In this document: positions 11,150-21,832 of the stretch, one piece after another
Layout of the letters: each line of letters starts with the position of its first letter
How positions within the stretch are numbered: the stretch's first letter is position 1
Assembly: GCA_018340805.1 (NCBI GenBank)
Contig: JACMZG010001914.1
Location: 11,158,272-11,222,271, forward strand
From: Microvelia longipes
Lineage: Eukaryota > Arthropoda > Insecta > Hemiptera > Veliidae
DNA length: 64,000 nt
Direction of reading: 5' to 3'
Notes under the pieces: generated by a model
What the model was told of the DNA's origin: nothing
The model's database searches: none
Seen by the model: only the letters and a program-made list of their open reading frames with translations
Made by a program: the position numbers and the translations under genes

Positions 11150-11855
11150 CAATCATCTAGAAAGCACACCCTCCGTACATGGTGGCACATATGACTAGTT
11201 CACAGTGTGTCTAGTTCATCTAGCCCAACCAGACTCTATCCAAACCCACTGCTCTGGCTAGTGCCTGCCATTAGATCACAGTGTGCCTAGTTCATCTAGA
11301 CCATCAGCTAGACTCAGGCCAGGCTCCCTGCTCTGGCTAGCGCGGCTAGTAGTTCACTGTATGCTTGGTCCATCTAGCCTTACTAGCTCCTCAGATCACA
11401 TTAGTCTCACATGGCCTCATCCTTCCAGTCTCACCAATCTCATCAGCTCCTCTAGCATCACTAGACTGTAGCTAGATACAGCGCTCAGGCTAGCCCAGCG
11501 CCACCCAACAGAGAACTCTAGCACCCAGATGTCAGCGTGGACAAACTCATTCTTTAGCCCTGACCTGAAAGTTAAAGCTCCGCAGTGCTATTAGGAGACG
11601 TCTGTCTTCAAAAACCGAGCACATCATTCCTAGTCACTTACGTTATTCGTGTCGCCGCCATCACTTTCACTGACTAAGTTTTCGGACATACAAAGGCTCA
11701 GTATATCTTTCCGACCTCCATCTCCCCCAGCTGAATTCAAGACCTCCCAAATGGACGGTGCAAGGGATAACCTCATATTGAGGTCCTCCCCCCGCTGGAT
11801 TTGAACCCTCGACCACCAGGTCACACTGCTACACTTTGCTACCGGACTCAAAATA
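11150..11855 (-). mobile_element. GC-rich tRNA-derived SINE-like insertion
   Basis: The composition is clearly richer in G+C than the surroundings. On the minus strand its right end reads like a tRNA-related head: a perfect B-box GGTTCAAATCC (11797-11807) preceded by TAGCAAAGTGTAG (11829-11841), which resembles an A-box, although the spacing of ~21 nt is shorter than in a true tRNA. The body at 11160-11500 has repeated CTAG-containing blocks (CATCTAG, GCTCTGGCTAG). The flanking GTAGAGATATT repeats on both sides fit insertion into that motif, but no exact target duplication was fixed. No protein is encoded. Confidence 0.45.
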
Positions 11856-12029
11856 TAGAACTCTTTAAGTTTTTAATATCTCAGTAGAGATATTATTAGT
11901 AAAGATATTATTATTAGACCTTATTTATTAAATTTTGAAACATCGAAAGAGTAACCTGGACACATTGGAGTATTGATGTAATCAAATAAACATTTCAAAA
12001 TAATATTAACTTTTTTTAATCACATCAGA

Positions 12030-12800
12030 TTCGCTTCGCTAATCCTCACTACTTCGGACTCGCTTCGCTCGACCTCAGAATATACAATTCGTTAAATTTA
12101 TAGTGCAACAAGTCTTCGGACTCGCTTTGCTTGTCCTTAGATAGTAAATCCATTCGTTTCATTTTGAGTGGTCACCCAACCAGGCACTGAACACGCTTGA
12201 TGATGTTTAACTTTTATAATATAACAAAAATCATAGATGTACTAGTCGTAATGAAAAGAAACTTGGCGTACTTAATTATTACGTATTGGTATATTCTTGT
12301 ACTGGATTTCAACTCAGTTGGATTATTTTCTGATTTTTTACTTTTTTTTATGAAACGTACACATGTCATTTGGTAAAAATTGAACTAATGCTGATAATGA
12401 GATAAAACATAGCGCATATGTTAGTTTTATACATGGCCACATGCGTGCTAAATCTCAAATATTTTCACGCGTTTTATGATTTTTTGACATTTTTGCTGAG
12501 ATATTTTTGCGGGTTAATGACATTATAAATAAATTATTTTCCGGATAGCACAACAACAGCTATACGAGACTCGTATACTTATTTTTTTTACTAAGTTTCA
12601 ACTCTCTAGCATAAATACACTGAGAGCTACGATGATAGCAGACACACACACATACATATACATACAGACAACTTTGTAAAAAAATACTTTGGAGTTCTTT
12701 AAAACTCCTGAAACGAAAAATTTCGATGACTTCCCGGTTTCACATTTTTTTGCAAACACAATACTTTTCCTGTATACCTACGGTATAAATAAGAAAAAAT
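12030..12800 (-). repeat. Dispersed repeat family A, copy 2
   Basis: A reverse-orientation, nearly full-length copy. The TTCGGACTCGCTTCGCTCG end lies at the left, and the GGTATAAATAAG...AAAATGAAA end at about 12785-12808. Internal landmarks (GCGGGTTAATGACATTATAA, AGCTACGATGATAGCAGACA, CTTCCCGGTTTC) match the other copies in reverse. Confidence 0.8.
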
Positions 12801-12848
12801 AAAAATGAAATTTAGTGAATATGTATGACTTCACAGAGAGGCAATTTT

Positions 12849-12905
12849 GTGTCAAATGTGTAATTGTAATTTGTGTCAAATGCGCAATGGTAATTTCTGT
12901 CAAGT
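12849..12905 (+). repeat. Short tandem repeat, ~28 bp unit
   Basis: The motif TGTGTCAAATG(T/C)G(T/C)AAT occurs about three times in tandem with substitutions. It is probably a local duplication. Confidence 0.5.
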
Positions 12906-13010
12906 GTTATAACAACATTTCGAAACCACTAAAAAGTGCTATAACAGATTTTTTTATGAGACTTCGATTTTGGCTTTTGGGTTTAATGCGACAGTTTTTT
13001 CTAGTAATAT

Positions 13011-13608
13011 AAGGTAGAGGAAAAGAGTCACCTGTGGTGTAGTAGTTAAGGTACGCGGCCAATACACAGAATGAATGGACTATAAACTTCCGAGTTTATT
13101 TAGTCATAGGTTTAATCCCAGCAAGGGCCTCTGGGATTTTTATGAGAGGGATAAAAATTCTGCGTACGACGTTCTTAAGAAGCCGGTGGTCTCAAGCCCG
13201 TGCGTTGTCAGGTACTTGTTAAAGATCCCTTACCCTAAATGAAGCTGGGTGTAGGCAAAATTCAGGACCCTTATAGTAGATTCATTATAATACTATACTG
13301 TTTCTATACTGTGTAGTTTAAAGTGTGTGGAGGTTTGATTTGACAGTGAGAGCACGTGTTGTTCTTAGTTTTCACTAGACTATAAGAGTCAGTGAAAATA
13401 TGTATGATTGCTTGAAAAAAGCATGAGAGGAATCATAGAAATTCACGGCTCTTCTGTCTAGATTAGATGAAATATACCTACACTTGAAATTAAAAGGAGT
13501 AGAACACTATCTCTATTAACACTATTCAAAAAGGGCCCAAAAACGTGGCCTAATTGCCTGGTAGTTACTACCACTCCCCCATATTACTATTACTAAGGTA
13601 GAGGAAAA
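13011..13608 (+). mobile_element. tRNA-derived SINE with 14-bp target duplication
   Basis: A retroposed short interspersed element of ~570 bp (13025-13594) lies between two copies of AAGGTAGAGGAAAA (13011-13024 and 13595-13608). Near its 5' end are an A-box-like TGGTGTAGTAGTTAAGG (13035-13051) and a B-box-like GGTTTAATCCC (13109-13119), the internal RNA polymerase III promoter elements of a tRNA-derived head. The 3' tail is an (ACT/ATT)-type microsatellite. A 5'-truncated reverse copy at 17176-17403 shares the last ~240 bp and has a longer (ACT)n tail. Mobilisation would depend on a LINE elsewhere. No protein is encoded. Confidence 0.8.
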
Positions 13609-13997
13609 ATAAAACATTTTTATTGGGAAAGATTTAAAAGTTACAGATTATATACATAACAAGTAAAAATAATTTTAATTTAGAAATTACTCACTTATAA
13701 TTTCTTTTATTTCTAAGCAAAGTAAAATTATTAGGAAAGAAATAAATTAGAAAATATAGTTTTCAGGATGCCCTAATGTTCCGTGATGGGCTTTTTTGGC
13801 TTCTCGTTAGATTGCTCTGAAGGCGGGTAGTGAATCTGGCTAGAAGCACTTATCTCAGATTAGTACCGGGTGCGTGCCAACTCTCCTGCTCTATCTCTAA
13901 ATCAACCGGAGTGGAGTTTTCTCGTCTGTAGTGAATTTCTTTGAGAATAATTTTCTTATGAGTTTGGAAAATTGTTAATAAAGATAACAGAGAAAAG

Positions 13998-14310
13998 AAA
14001 AAAAGAAATAAAAGTCTCTCCACAGTAAAGGATATTATTAAAATAAAAGCAGAGTGCTTTTGACTTATCAAGAGGTCATCATCAGTGCCGTTGAGCAGAG
14101 ATAAAAGTGTTATAAAGGTTTGACAACCTTTACATATAGATAAGGTGTTGTAAGATGGTTTGACCATCTTGATATTGTTTTATATTTAAAACTACGTTTA
14201 CAACACTTTTATCTTTGCTCAACGGCACTGATGATGACCTCTTGTTAGATCGAAAGCGCTCTGCTTTACTTTTAATAAAATCATTAACTGTGGAGAGACT
14301 TTTTTTATTT
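13998..14310. repeat. Inverted repeat carrying a hammerhead-like core (family H)
   Basis: Two ~110-bp arms face each other: 13998-14110 and 14195-14310. Landmarks on the plus strand of the right arm are CAACGGCACTGATGATGACC, GAAAGCGCTCTGCTTTAC and GGAGAGACTTTTT. The gap holds two small hairpins (AAAGGTTTGACAACCTTT and AAGATGGTTTGACCATCTT). A third copy lies at 48423-48530. The CTGATGA (14228-14234) and GAAA (14252-14255) spacing recalls the catalytic core of a hammerhead ribozyme, a motif known in Penelope-like retroelements. Stem I was not found, so activity is doubtful. Confidence 0.6.
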
Positions 14311-14811
14311 CGTTCTATTGCGATAGACTTCATTCATGCTCATTCTAAAACAACAGAGAAAAATTTTCATCGTATGTATTATGATAAAAGCTCAATATAA
14401 CATGAGCAAATTATAAATTTTTAATTATAATTATATAATTAAAAAAAATAATGCATAAATTTAATTTTAAGAAGTCATACTTATGAAGTCTTTTCATAAG
14501 TATGTCGCTGAAACTTGTAATGGTGAGATCAAAAGCCGGCTCTCGATCTCTAATTAATATTTGTTTTTCAATTAAATTTTATTATTTGTTATGTGTTAGG
14601 ATATAAAGTAGAGTTATAAGGAGTCATAAAATAACATTACATCAGCACCAAACCATCAAAACGTTTATTTAGATAAGCCGAGCCGGTTTTCTATCTCACT
14701 ATAATTACCATTGCTGGTGAGATACTATGAAGAAGACTCCATGCCTACAGCCGTTTGTTAAAGATATACATAATTGAGATTGTCCGTTGTACGATTATCT
14801 CTTAATGGTTT
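14311..14811. other. AT-rich spacer with one perfect hairpin
   Basis: No gene is recognised. A hairpin at 14476-14504 has a 12-bp stem (CATACTTATGAA / TTCATAAGTATG) and a 5-nt loop. Confidence 0.6.
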
Positions 14812-15063
14812 GTTGTCCCCCTCAAATATAAATAGCTAAAAAGTGATTATTTACTCTCTAAATACTAGTCAAAATTCAGTTTGGATTGTTTATCCCGTAT
14901 AGAGATAAACGATACTTATGTTACTATTTATGGAAACGCGCTATAGTGATGCACACCGTTATAATCAGTTTACAGCGTGGGGAAGTAGTGTTGTGGAATC
15001 AATGAGATTGGTCCGATATGAAATTGTGGGCGTGGATTACTATACAAGACTAGCCTCTTAGTG
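14812..15063 (+). repeat. Dispersed repeat family C, copy 1
   Basis: It is ~90% like 17436-17697 in direct orientation by eye. Landmarks: CCTCAAATATAAAT, AAAAAGTGATTATTTACTC, GGATTGTTTATC, CAGTTTACAGC and AATCAATGAGATTGGTCCGA. There is no coding frame. The nature of the family is unknown. Confidence 0.7.
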
Positions 15064-15200
15064 GTCTCACTGAGGTCTTTGCTCCCATTTAACATGCTTC
15101 TTCTTAGCATTCGATCTGCTCTGAGGATGATCGTCTGATTATAAGCCGGATCTGTTTATCATACCAAACAATTTGTAGAGCTATTTAGCTGTTTTAAATA

Positions 15201-16400
15201 GAGAAATATTTCTAGAGGGGCCACATCCTATCTTAATACATTGAAATGCTCGAAACATCTTTTTGGGGTTATAGGAGCTTTTTGTAACCTCACAGAGCTC
15301 CTAAATGAGTGTATGTAACCTCACAGAGCCCTAAATGAGTGTATGTAACCTCACAGAACCCTAAATGAGTGTATGTAACCTCACAGAACCCCTAAATGAG
15401 TGTATGTAACCTCACAGAGCCCCTAAATGACTGTATGTAACCTCACAGAACCCCTAAATGAGTGTATGTAACCTCACAGAACCCCTAAATGAGTGTATGT
15501 AACCTCACAGAGCCCCTAAATGAGTGTATGTAACCTCACAGAACCCCTAAATGAGTGTATGTAACCTCACTTAACCCTAAATGAGTGTATGTAACCTCAC
15601 TTAAACCACACTAAAAGATTGAGTTAAGTTTATTATAAATCGATCATCATAGTCATTTTTCTGCGCATTGTTCGTGTTTAATATTGCAACATAAATGTTC
15701 TATTTATAGACTATAAGTACCATACTAGGAGTAAGTCAAACAAAAAGTTACAATAGTTGTATGCAACACTAACCTACTCCATAGACATAGTACCAGTGTT
15801 GCTGGTCCTAAATTATACAATTTGTTACCAGAGCAATTCAGAAGTATTTAGGATTTGAAATATTTTAATATATTTAAAAAAGTTAATTAAGCTCTAGCTA
15901 ACGAACATGTTATAGTTTTGATTTCAATTAAATGTCGATTAATTTATTATTTTATATTATACCAATTATCATTTTTATTTTCTAGGTTTAGTATTATGAA
16001 TGATTATTATGATTAATTCCGTTTTATGACTAGTTTTAATGTATATTCATTTTATATCGTTCATCTATTTTTTTCTTTTTTAAATAAAAAAACTGAACTA
16101 AATAAGAAATTAAATAGGAAAACACTAACTTATTAGTGACAAAGAGCCTCCTGTTTCAAAGTTTTCTTTTAAGAGGCTCTTTTTGTAGTACTTATATGAC
16201 AAAAATAAAGATCAATGTACCTTATGCTTTTTGTAAATTATAAATTGTATGTAATTGTTAAAAAATAATAATAAAATAAAATTACATAATTTACTGTAAT
16301 TTATATTGTTTATTTGAATAATATTAGTAGTCTAAGGTGTTGAGGTTACGTAAAAATTTTAAAAAACCAACCGACAGGGCCCCTCTAGTGATAATATCTC
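15201..16400 (+). mobile_element. TA-flanked MITE (family B), 1.2-kb copy with an internal minisatellite
   Basis: The ends are inverted: the left begins GAGAAATATTTCTAGAGGGG and the right ends CCCTCTAGTGATAATATCTC. Both are flanked by TA (15199-15200 and 16401-16402), the target duplication typical of Tc1/mariner-like transposases. Shared subterminal blocks with the other copies are CATCCTATC...AATACATTGA and GGTTACG...CAGGGCCCCTCTAG. No transposase frame is present, so the element is non-autonomous. It is much longer than the ~310-360-bp copies at 24511 and 56826 because of a 31-bp tandem array and unrelated-looking internal sequence. Confidence 0.75.
15284..15610 (+). repeat. Minisatellite, 31-bp unit, ~10.5 copies
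   Basis: The repeated unit contains GTAACCTCACAGAACCCC and TAAATGAGTGTAT. Copies differ mainly at GAGC/GAAC/TTAA and in the length of the C run. The unit resembles the GTGTAACCTCATTGAAACC block inside shorter MITE copies, so it probably arose by amplification of MITE internal sequence. Confidence 0.9.
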
Positions 16401-16554
16401 TACGGTAATTTGTGTTGCTATGTTAGCATTTATTATTAATTGTGTGATTATTAAGAGTGTGATTTTTCACCTTAGTTTTCCTTATCGCTTCAAAAATTTG
16501 TTTACCCATAATGGCATCTAGATATATCAAAATCTTGTTGTAAATAAATCGGGT

Positions 16555-16797
16555 ACGGGGTACCTTGGGGCTTTTCCTAATTACATCGGATTCGCTACGT
16601 TCATCCTCACTACTTCGGACTCGCTTCGCTCGTTCTCAGAATATATAATTCGCTAAGTGTATTCTGCATCATCTCTTTGGAGGCCTTAAAAATACCTGAA
16701 ACGGATATTTCCGGTGATATCCTGGCTTCGGATTTTTTTTCCAAACACAATACTTTTCCTATATACCTATGGTATAAATAAGGAAAAGTAAAAATGT
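16555..16797 (-). repeat. Dispersed repeat family A, copy 3 (internally deleted)
   Basis: Both ends are present in reverse orientation (TTCGGACTCGCTTCGCTCG at 16615 and CCTATGGTATAAATAAGG at the right), but ~450 bp of the middle are missing, joining the two end blocks directly. Confidence 0.8.
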
Positions 16798-17175
16798 ATG
16801 AAGATAGTACAGTTATTTTAACCGAAGCATTTCAAGTAGAAATTCGTTAGACTTGTTGATCCGAGCGTTAGTTGTTCCCTCTTCTAATTTCACTCTCCTA
16901 TCCGTCTTAACCGCATTTAAGTTGTTTACTACTCATAATTTATCAAATGAAATATAAAAGGTCGTGCATCACAGTAAATTTTCCAACCGGGGTTTCTTTT
17001 CTCTGAAGGAAATGCGTGCGTAGTCATCCCGGCGCCTAACAGAGTAGTTTATTAACTTGACGACATTATCTTTTATTTATTTGCCCTTGATTAACATCGG
17101 TTTGGATTTCATTTAATTTCTATCCACGGCGTGATAAATTAAAAATGTATTTTTACTTTTCCTCTCCTACTGCTG
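16798..17175. other. Unannotated spacer
   Basis: No gene or known repeat was recognised. Confidence 0.5.
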
Positions 17176-17403
17176 TAGGTTTAGTAGTAGTAGTAGTAGT
17201 AATATAGAAAAGTGGGGGTAACTACCAGGCAATTAGGCCACGTTTTTGGGCCCTTTTTGTCAGTTCCCTAAGATAGTGTTCTGCTTCTTAATTTCAAGTG
17301 TAGGTATATATAATCCCATCTAGACAGAAAAGAGCCGTGAATTTCTATGGTTTCTCTCATGCGTTTTCAAGCAATCATACATATTTTTAGTGATTATAGT
17401 TAG
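17176..17403 (-). mobile_element. SINE, 5'-truncated copy of the 13025 family
   Basis: On the minus strand it matches the 3' ~240 bp of the SINE at 13025-13594 (ATACCTACACTTGAAATTA, GGGCCCAAAAACGTGGCC, CCTGGTAGTTACCCCCAC) and ends in an (ACT)n tail visible on the plus strand as (AGT)n at 17189-17203. The tRNA-like head is absent, as in 5'-truncated retroposition. Confidence 0.75.
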
Positions 17404-17435
17404 GCCTCTTCATGAATTTTAGGGTTGTTGTCTTC

Positions 17436-17697
17436 CTCCTCAAATATAAATGACTAAAAAGTGATTATTTACTCCTTAAATACTAGTCAAAATTCCGTCT
17501 GGATTGTTTATCTCCATTTGGGTTGTTTATCTCGTATAGAGATAAGCAATACTTCTGTTACTATTCATGGAAACGTGCTATTGTGTTGCACGCAGTTATA
17601 ATCAGTTTACAGCCTAGGAAAATATTGTTGAGGAATCAATGAGATTGGTCCGATTGTGGGTGTGGTTAAACATACAGGACTAGCCTCATTGACACTC
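17436..17697 (+). repeat. Dispersed repeat family C, copy 2
   Basis: A direct copy of 14812-15063 with a small local duplication of the GGATTGTTTATCTC / GGGTTGTTTATCTC block. It lies just beyond the truncated SINE. Confidence 0.7.
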
Positions 17698-18049
17698 TTA
17701 TATTATTTGTCTGCGCTGTCAAGTGATTATAACCGGGTGATACATGTATAATTTCATAACTTATAAGTGTCTTTGTTTGTCGAACATTAACTATAATTGT
17801 ATGAAAACACTACAATTTTTAAATAGTTTGTCTATGTTGTCTACAATTATCATTAAACCCTAATATTAGTGTAAATAGCTCAGAGTACTGTTCTAAAAAA
17901 ACTAACAACTTGTAATGATTTAACAACTGGTTGTTGAGATTAAGCTCTTGAAAAGATAGTTGACGTTATGGATTCATGACATCTTTGTTAGAATAAATAT
18001 TTAGATTTATGTTCCAATTGTCTTTTATGGTCAGGAAATTAATAATCCC

Positions 18050-18551
18050 AACAAAAACACTCCGTGAAAAAATCCAGCCAAGTCTTGCGTAAAAAGATAT
18101 GATATCATAGTTTACGCCAAGTCTATTCATACGCTGTTTTCATAAATCTTAAAAGATATAGAGATCATTTAATATCCGCAACATATGCGCTCAAAAGCCT
18201 TACAAAATTTAACAGTAAAGAAATTTCTGACTAGACAAGAACGCAGAGGTAAAATTATTTAATCATAAATTTCTTCCTCAAATAATATTGAAGGTTTTTT
18301 TAAAAACTAGGTATTACCTATTTATTTATTCTATTTTTAATGTCGATATTTAGCGCTCTTGCCAAGTCAGAAATTTCTTTACTGTTAAATTTTGTAAGGC
18401 TTTTGACGCATATGTTGCGGATATTAAATGATCATCTATATCTTTTAAGATTTATGAAAACAGCGTATGAATAGACTTGGCGTAAACTATGATATCATAT
18501 CTTTTTACGCAAGACTTGGCTGGATTTTTTCACGGAGTGTTTTTGTTGGAT
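18050..18551. mobile_element. Foldback element with ~175-bp inverted arms
   Basis: The left arm at 18050-18225 begins CCAACAAAAACACTCCGTG. The right arm at 18366-18551 is its near-perfect reverse complement and ends CACGGAGTGTTTTTGTTGG. Arm landmarks are CAGCCAAGTCTTGCG, GATATGATATCATAG, ATACGCTGTTTTCATAAA and GTAAAGAAATTTCTGAC. The central ~140 bp are unique and AT-rich. Flanking ATC on both sides may be a 3-bp target duplication. No coding sequence is present, so it is a non-autonomous element with long terminal inverted repeats. Confidence 0.75.
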
Positions 18552-19620
18552 CTCACTTCTTTTGTAAGTAATTTCGATTAACTTTGCTGCTGAATCTAAG
18601 ATGTGTGGATTTTGGAAGAGCCTATTTTCTGTCTTTTTTGGTCCATCTTAATGTCACATGTAGATAATAAATCTAGACGGCATTTAAATTTCTGTTATTA
18701 CCGTGTGTTGATTTTTTTACTACCTTAAATATTTTTTCACAAATATTAATTTACTACACTCTAACCCACGCCTTTTAAATAAAAAAACCCTTGACTTGAA
18801 ATGTCGACTAATCTTTTCTTATATTGAACGATTTAGAAGCTTATTTAGCTGTTCATAATCGTGTAATTTCCTCTTTGCATATAGTTTCTTGCAATTTATA
18901 ATATTATACTTTGCATTGGTATAACTTTCATACATAATAAATAGTATTTTTTTAAATAGATGACATATATATATAAAATTTAACAAATTTCAAGTGTCTG
19001 AAGTCAAAAGCAGGTAGTACCCCAGGCCCTAGGGGTCGAACCACGGAGTACTAATAGTCTCTGGTCGAACCCTTCATACAAAGCAACATGTAAAATAACT
19101 CATGTTGCATCTGAAATAGTTATAACAATGGATGCTTAATATTGAAATCAACAATATGGTCTTAAATTTAAATTATTTAAATGTCTTAACATACTTGATA
19201 AAGGTTTAAGAAAAATATATCATACATATAATACAGTCATTATATTATTGTTAGACATATACATTTCCATGTTACAAATAATGGATCATAAGTTGTTGAT
19301 GAAGTCGTTATAAACCACTAATTTTTCATATCAGAAGCAATATTCAGGTGATCAAATTGAAATATTGCAAATTTTACAATTTTCCCTTGCTTTGCCAAAC
19401 AAACCCTACCCTCATTTCAAATTTCAAATTTCTGCGATTATTAGAAGTGCCTTAGAATTATGATGAGTGAGTGAGTCAGTCAGCGTCGAATTTTGCCATT
19501 TTCAATGCGAAATTTCTCGTGTTCTATAAAAGATAAAGAATTGTAATTTCAAAAGTAATATTGTCTCGATATAATCTTTGCGTAAGCCAAATTGTAAGAT
19601 TCTAGGATAACCAGGTCAAA
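18552..19620. other. AT-rich spacer
   Basis: No gene is recognised in this stretch. Confidence 0.5.
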
Positions 19621-19755
19621 AGATATAAGGGGGTAGAAAATGCTCCGAATTGCTTCGGGAAAAGGGTGTTCGTCAGTGCCAGCCTTGGATATGAAAACTT
19701 TTACCTTATACAGCAAGACTTGGCTGGGGCACTGCCGTGCCCCCAGATTGTTTTC
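19621..19755 (+). repeat. Fragment sharing the CAAGACTTGGCTGG end, with terminal GC hairpin
   Basis: It contains GCAAGACTTGGCTGG, also found in both arms of the foldback element at 18.05-18.55 kb. This is followed directly by a perfect 7-bp-stem hairpin GGGGCAC TGCC GTGCCCC. It is probably an end of a related transposon. I cannot classify it further. Confidence 0.45.
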
Positions 19756-20018
19756 AATGATAATAACTTGTTTGTATTATTAGGTTCAATTGTTCTCATT
19801 GCTCTGTCTCTGATTTAATAACACCCTTACATGAAATGTAGTACTATTTAATATGATAAAATTCTTTTCATTCCTTTTCATCATATAATTAAGGACTATA
19901 ACTTAAACTCTTTATTTCTTCGCCAAATGTCCATGGTATCAGTAGAAGTCCCACTATGTCCCTATCATCATGTAATTCGTATTGTAATGATTTTAATTAA
20001 ATTTGTTTTTTTTTTTAG

Positions 20019-20161
20019 GACTGAAAGATAGAAGCAAAGTACAAGAAAACAGATACGAAGCTACGTTGGACAGAGCAAGATATTCAAGCAAAGCTCACCA
20101 CTCACATGCACTCGCAGCCGCTGTACTTTCACAGCTTTTTCTCACATACATTTTAGCTTAA
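20019..20161 (+). CDS. Candidate terminal coding exon of an unidentified gene, C-terminus resembling a GPI-anchor signal
   Basis: A strong acceptor, a T-rich tract ending TTTTTTTTTTAG at 20018, is followed by 46 open codons to TAA at 20159-20161, taking the first two exon bases as the end of a split codon. The peptide is first hydrophilic and charged (KDRSKVQENRYEATLDR), then Ser/His-rich (SSKAHHSH), and ends in a hydrophobic stretch of ~17 residues (ALAAAVLSQLFLTYILA). This layout is typical of GPI-anchored proteins, where small residues just before the hydrophobic tail form the attachment site. G+C is clearly above the AT-rich surroundings, and AATAAA lies 51 bp past the stop (20212-20217). 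The protein is not identified; insect GPI-anchored Ig-domain proteins are one family to test. No upstream exon was found. Confidence 0.5.
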
Positions 20162-20211
20162 GTTTATCAATTTTATGTGTAATCTTGAAACAAGGATGTG
20201 TTGGTGTGTAT

Positions 20212-20217
20212 AATAAA
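20212..20217 (+). terminator. Possible polyadenylation signal after the 20019-20161 exon
   Basis: AATAAA lies 51 bp beyond the stop codon. In DNA this AT-rich the hexamer is common, so support is weak. Confidence 0.3.
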
Positions 20218-20219
20218 AC

Positions 20220-21596
20220 AGATAAACCTAAGATGATGAAATTTTTATACAAATAATATATTACTTGACTTTTGGCAAGGATACCATCATGCAGTCACGT
20301 ACAAAAACGTAGTTTCTAAGAATTAATATCTACTCCTGAACTAACTTAGTTTCATTACATGATTGGTTAAAATTCATGAGATAAATCCCCTGTCAGATGA
20401 GCTTTGTAATATCTACTCGTAAAAATGAGCAGTTGTAAAAAGTACTATCTCTCCTATATAAAAGAAGAGGAGGTTGATGATCTTTAATAGTTAACGTTTG
20501 CGGTACATAGAAAGTCTACTAGTACTAATTATAGTGTTAATTGATATGATTGTTTATAAAGTATTGCTCCTTTGTGCTTAGAAAAAGAAGTTAGGAAAAA
20601 AGTTCGAAATCTGACATAAGTTAAGTTCGCAAATGACCTCTTATGAAACAATTTATTGAGCATAACATTTATAAATGGTTTGATAGTTAAACTAAACACT
20701 TTTGAAAAAATAGACGTATAATGGCACTGCGCAGGATTTGCCGGAAAAGATAACTATGTTTTATTTACATACCATATCCGTCTAGTGTTACCTCGCTGGA
20801 TACCCTCTTAATTTATAAAGCAGCAATAAGATACATCGATAGTAGAATGTCCATCCACGTAATCGAAGTTATTGTCCAAAGTCAGCAATGAGTTTATTAG
20901 CTATTTTAGCAAATATTATTTCGATGTTCCTTTTTATGCAAAGAAAGCTAAAAGCTATTGTTTTTAACTGATATTAATGTATTTACGCGAACATTTATTG
21001 CTGTATAGTTTTTTTAATGAATATATGTCTAGTCACTGTGTATGTATGTAAATCTTAAAAATGAGGGCGATTGCATTATTAAGAGCTTTAAAAGAAATCT
21101 GGAATCTATAGATTTGGTTTGAATCGTTATCAAATAAAGTATATCATTCTATCTACTTTTCAGGGTCTATCTAACTTCATCGTTTAAGAACCACCGTTTC
21201 TAGAACTCGTTTATCAAACTAATTTGTCAATGTCAAAGATAAGCTAGCGCAAATAGAGTGTCTATGAATGTAAGTAACGTTTAATATGGAAATAATTTAA
21301 TTTAAAAAGCAATACCATATTACTATTAGTTTGTAAAACTAATTTACAATCAGTTTGTCAAATCTCTCTAATAAGCAAGTTTTATACTAGTTTGTCAAAC
21401 TGCTGTTGAAACTAGTTTTTCTCACGTATCTTTAAAGAATGTTATCGAAATTGCTTTACACTGATAGGGACTCATTAAAGTTATAATTTTGTATTATATG
21501 TGTTCTAATATAAGTATATAAACTAAAAATATATATTGATCCCTATATGCACAGTTCTCTTAAGCTATATGTAAACGAGTTCATTATTTGTTTGCA
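20220..21596. other. AT-rich spacer
   Basis: Nothing recognisable apart from repeated AGTTTGTCAAAC/TAATTTGTCAA motifs at about 21205-21410. Confidence 0.5.
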
Positions 21597-21832
21597 TATT
21601 AAAGTCAAAAGTTCTGGACTTCGGCACCGGAGGTCCGGGGTTCACAGCCCGGGCTATGCTCTCAGTTTCTTTGTGAATAGAATTTGATGTATACAGATTT
21701 CGCCAACTTTAGCTTTACTTTGAGCATAGTAGATGTGACCCACCTGAGGTGGTTCCCGCAGGGCGAATACCCTGAAGGGCCAAAAGGCCCTAAAACGGGC
21801 ATTATTATTATTATTATGTATTAAAGTCAAAA
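21597..21832 (+). mobile_element. Short SINE with 14-bp target duplication and (ATT)n tail
   Basis: The element at 21611-21818 lies between two copies of TATTAAAGTCAAAA (21597-21610 and 21819-21832). It is GC-richer than its surroundings. Its head has a tRNA T-arm-like block, GGTCCGGGGTTCACAGCCC, with B-box-like GGTTCACAGCC, and it ends in (ATT)n. No A-box is visible, so it is either 5'-truncated or degenerate. An internal GGGCCAAAAGGCCC palindrome is present. It encodes no protein. Confidence 0.75.
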
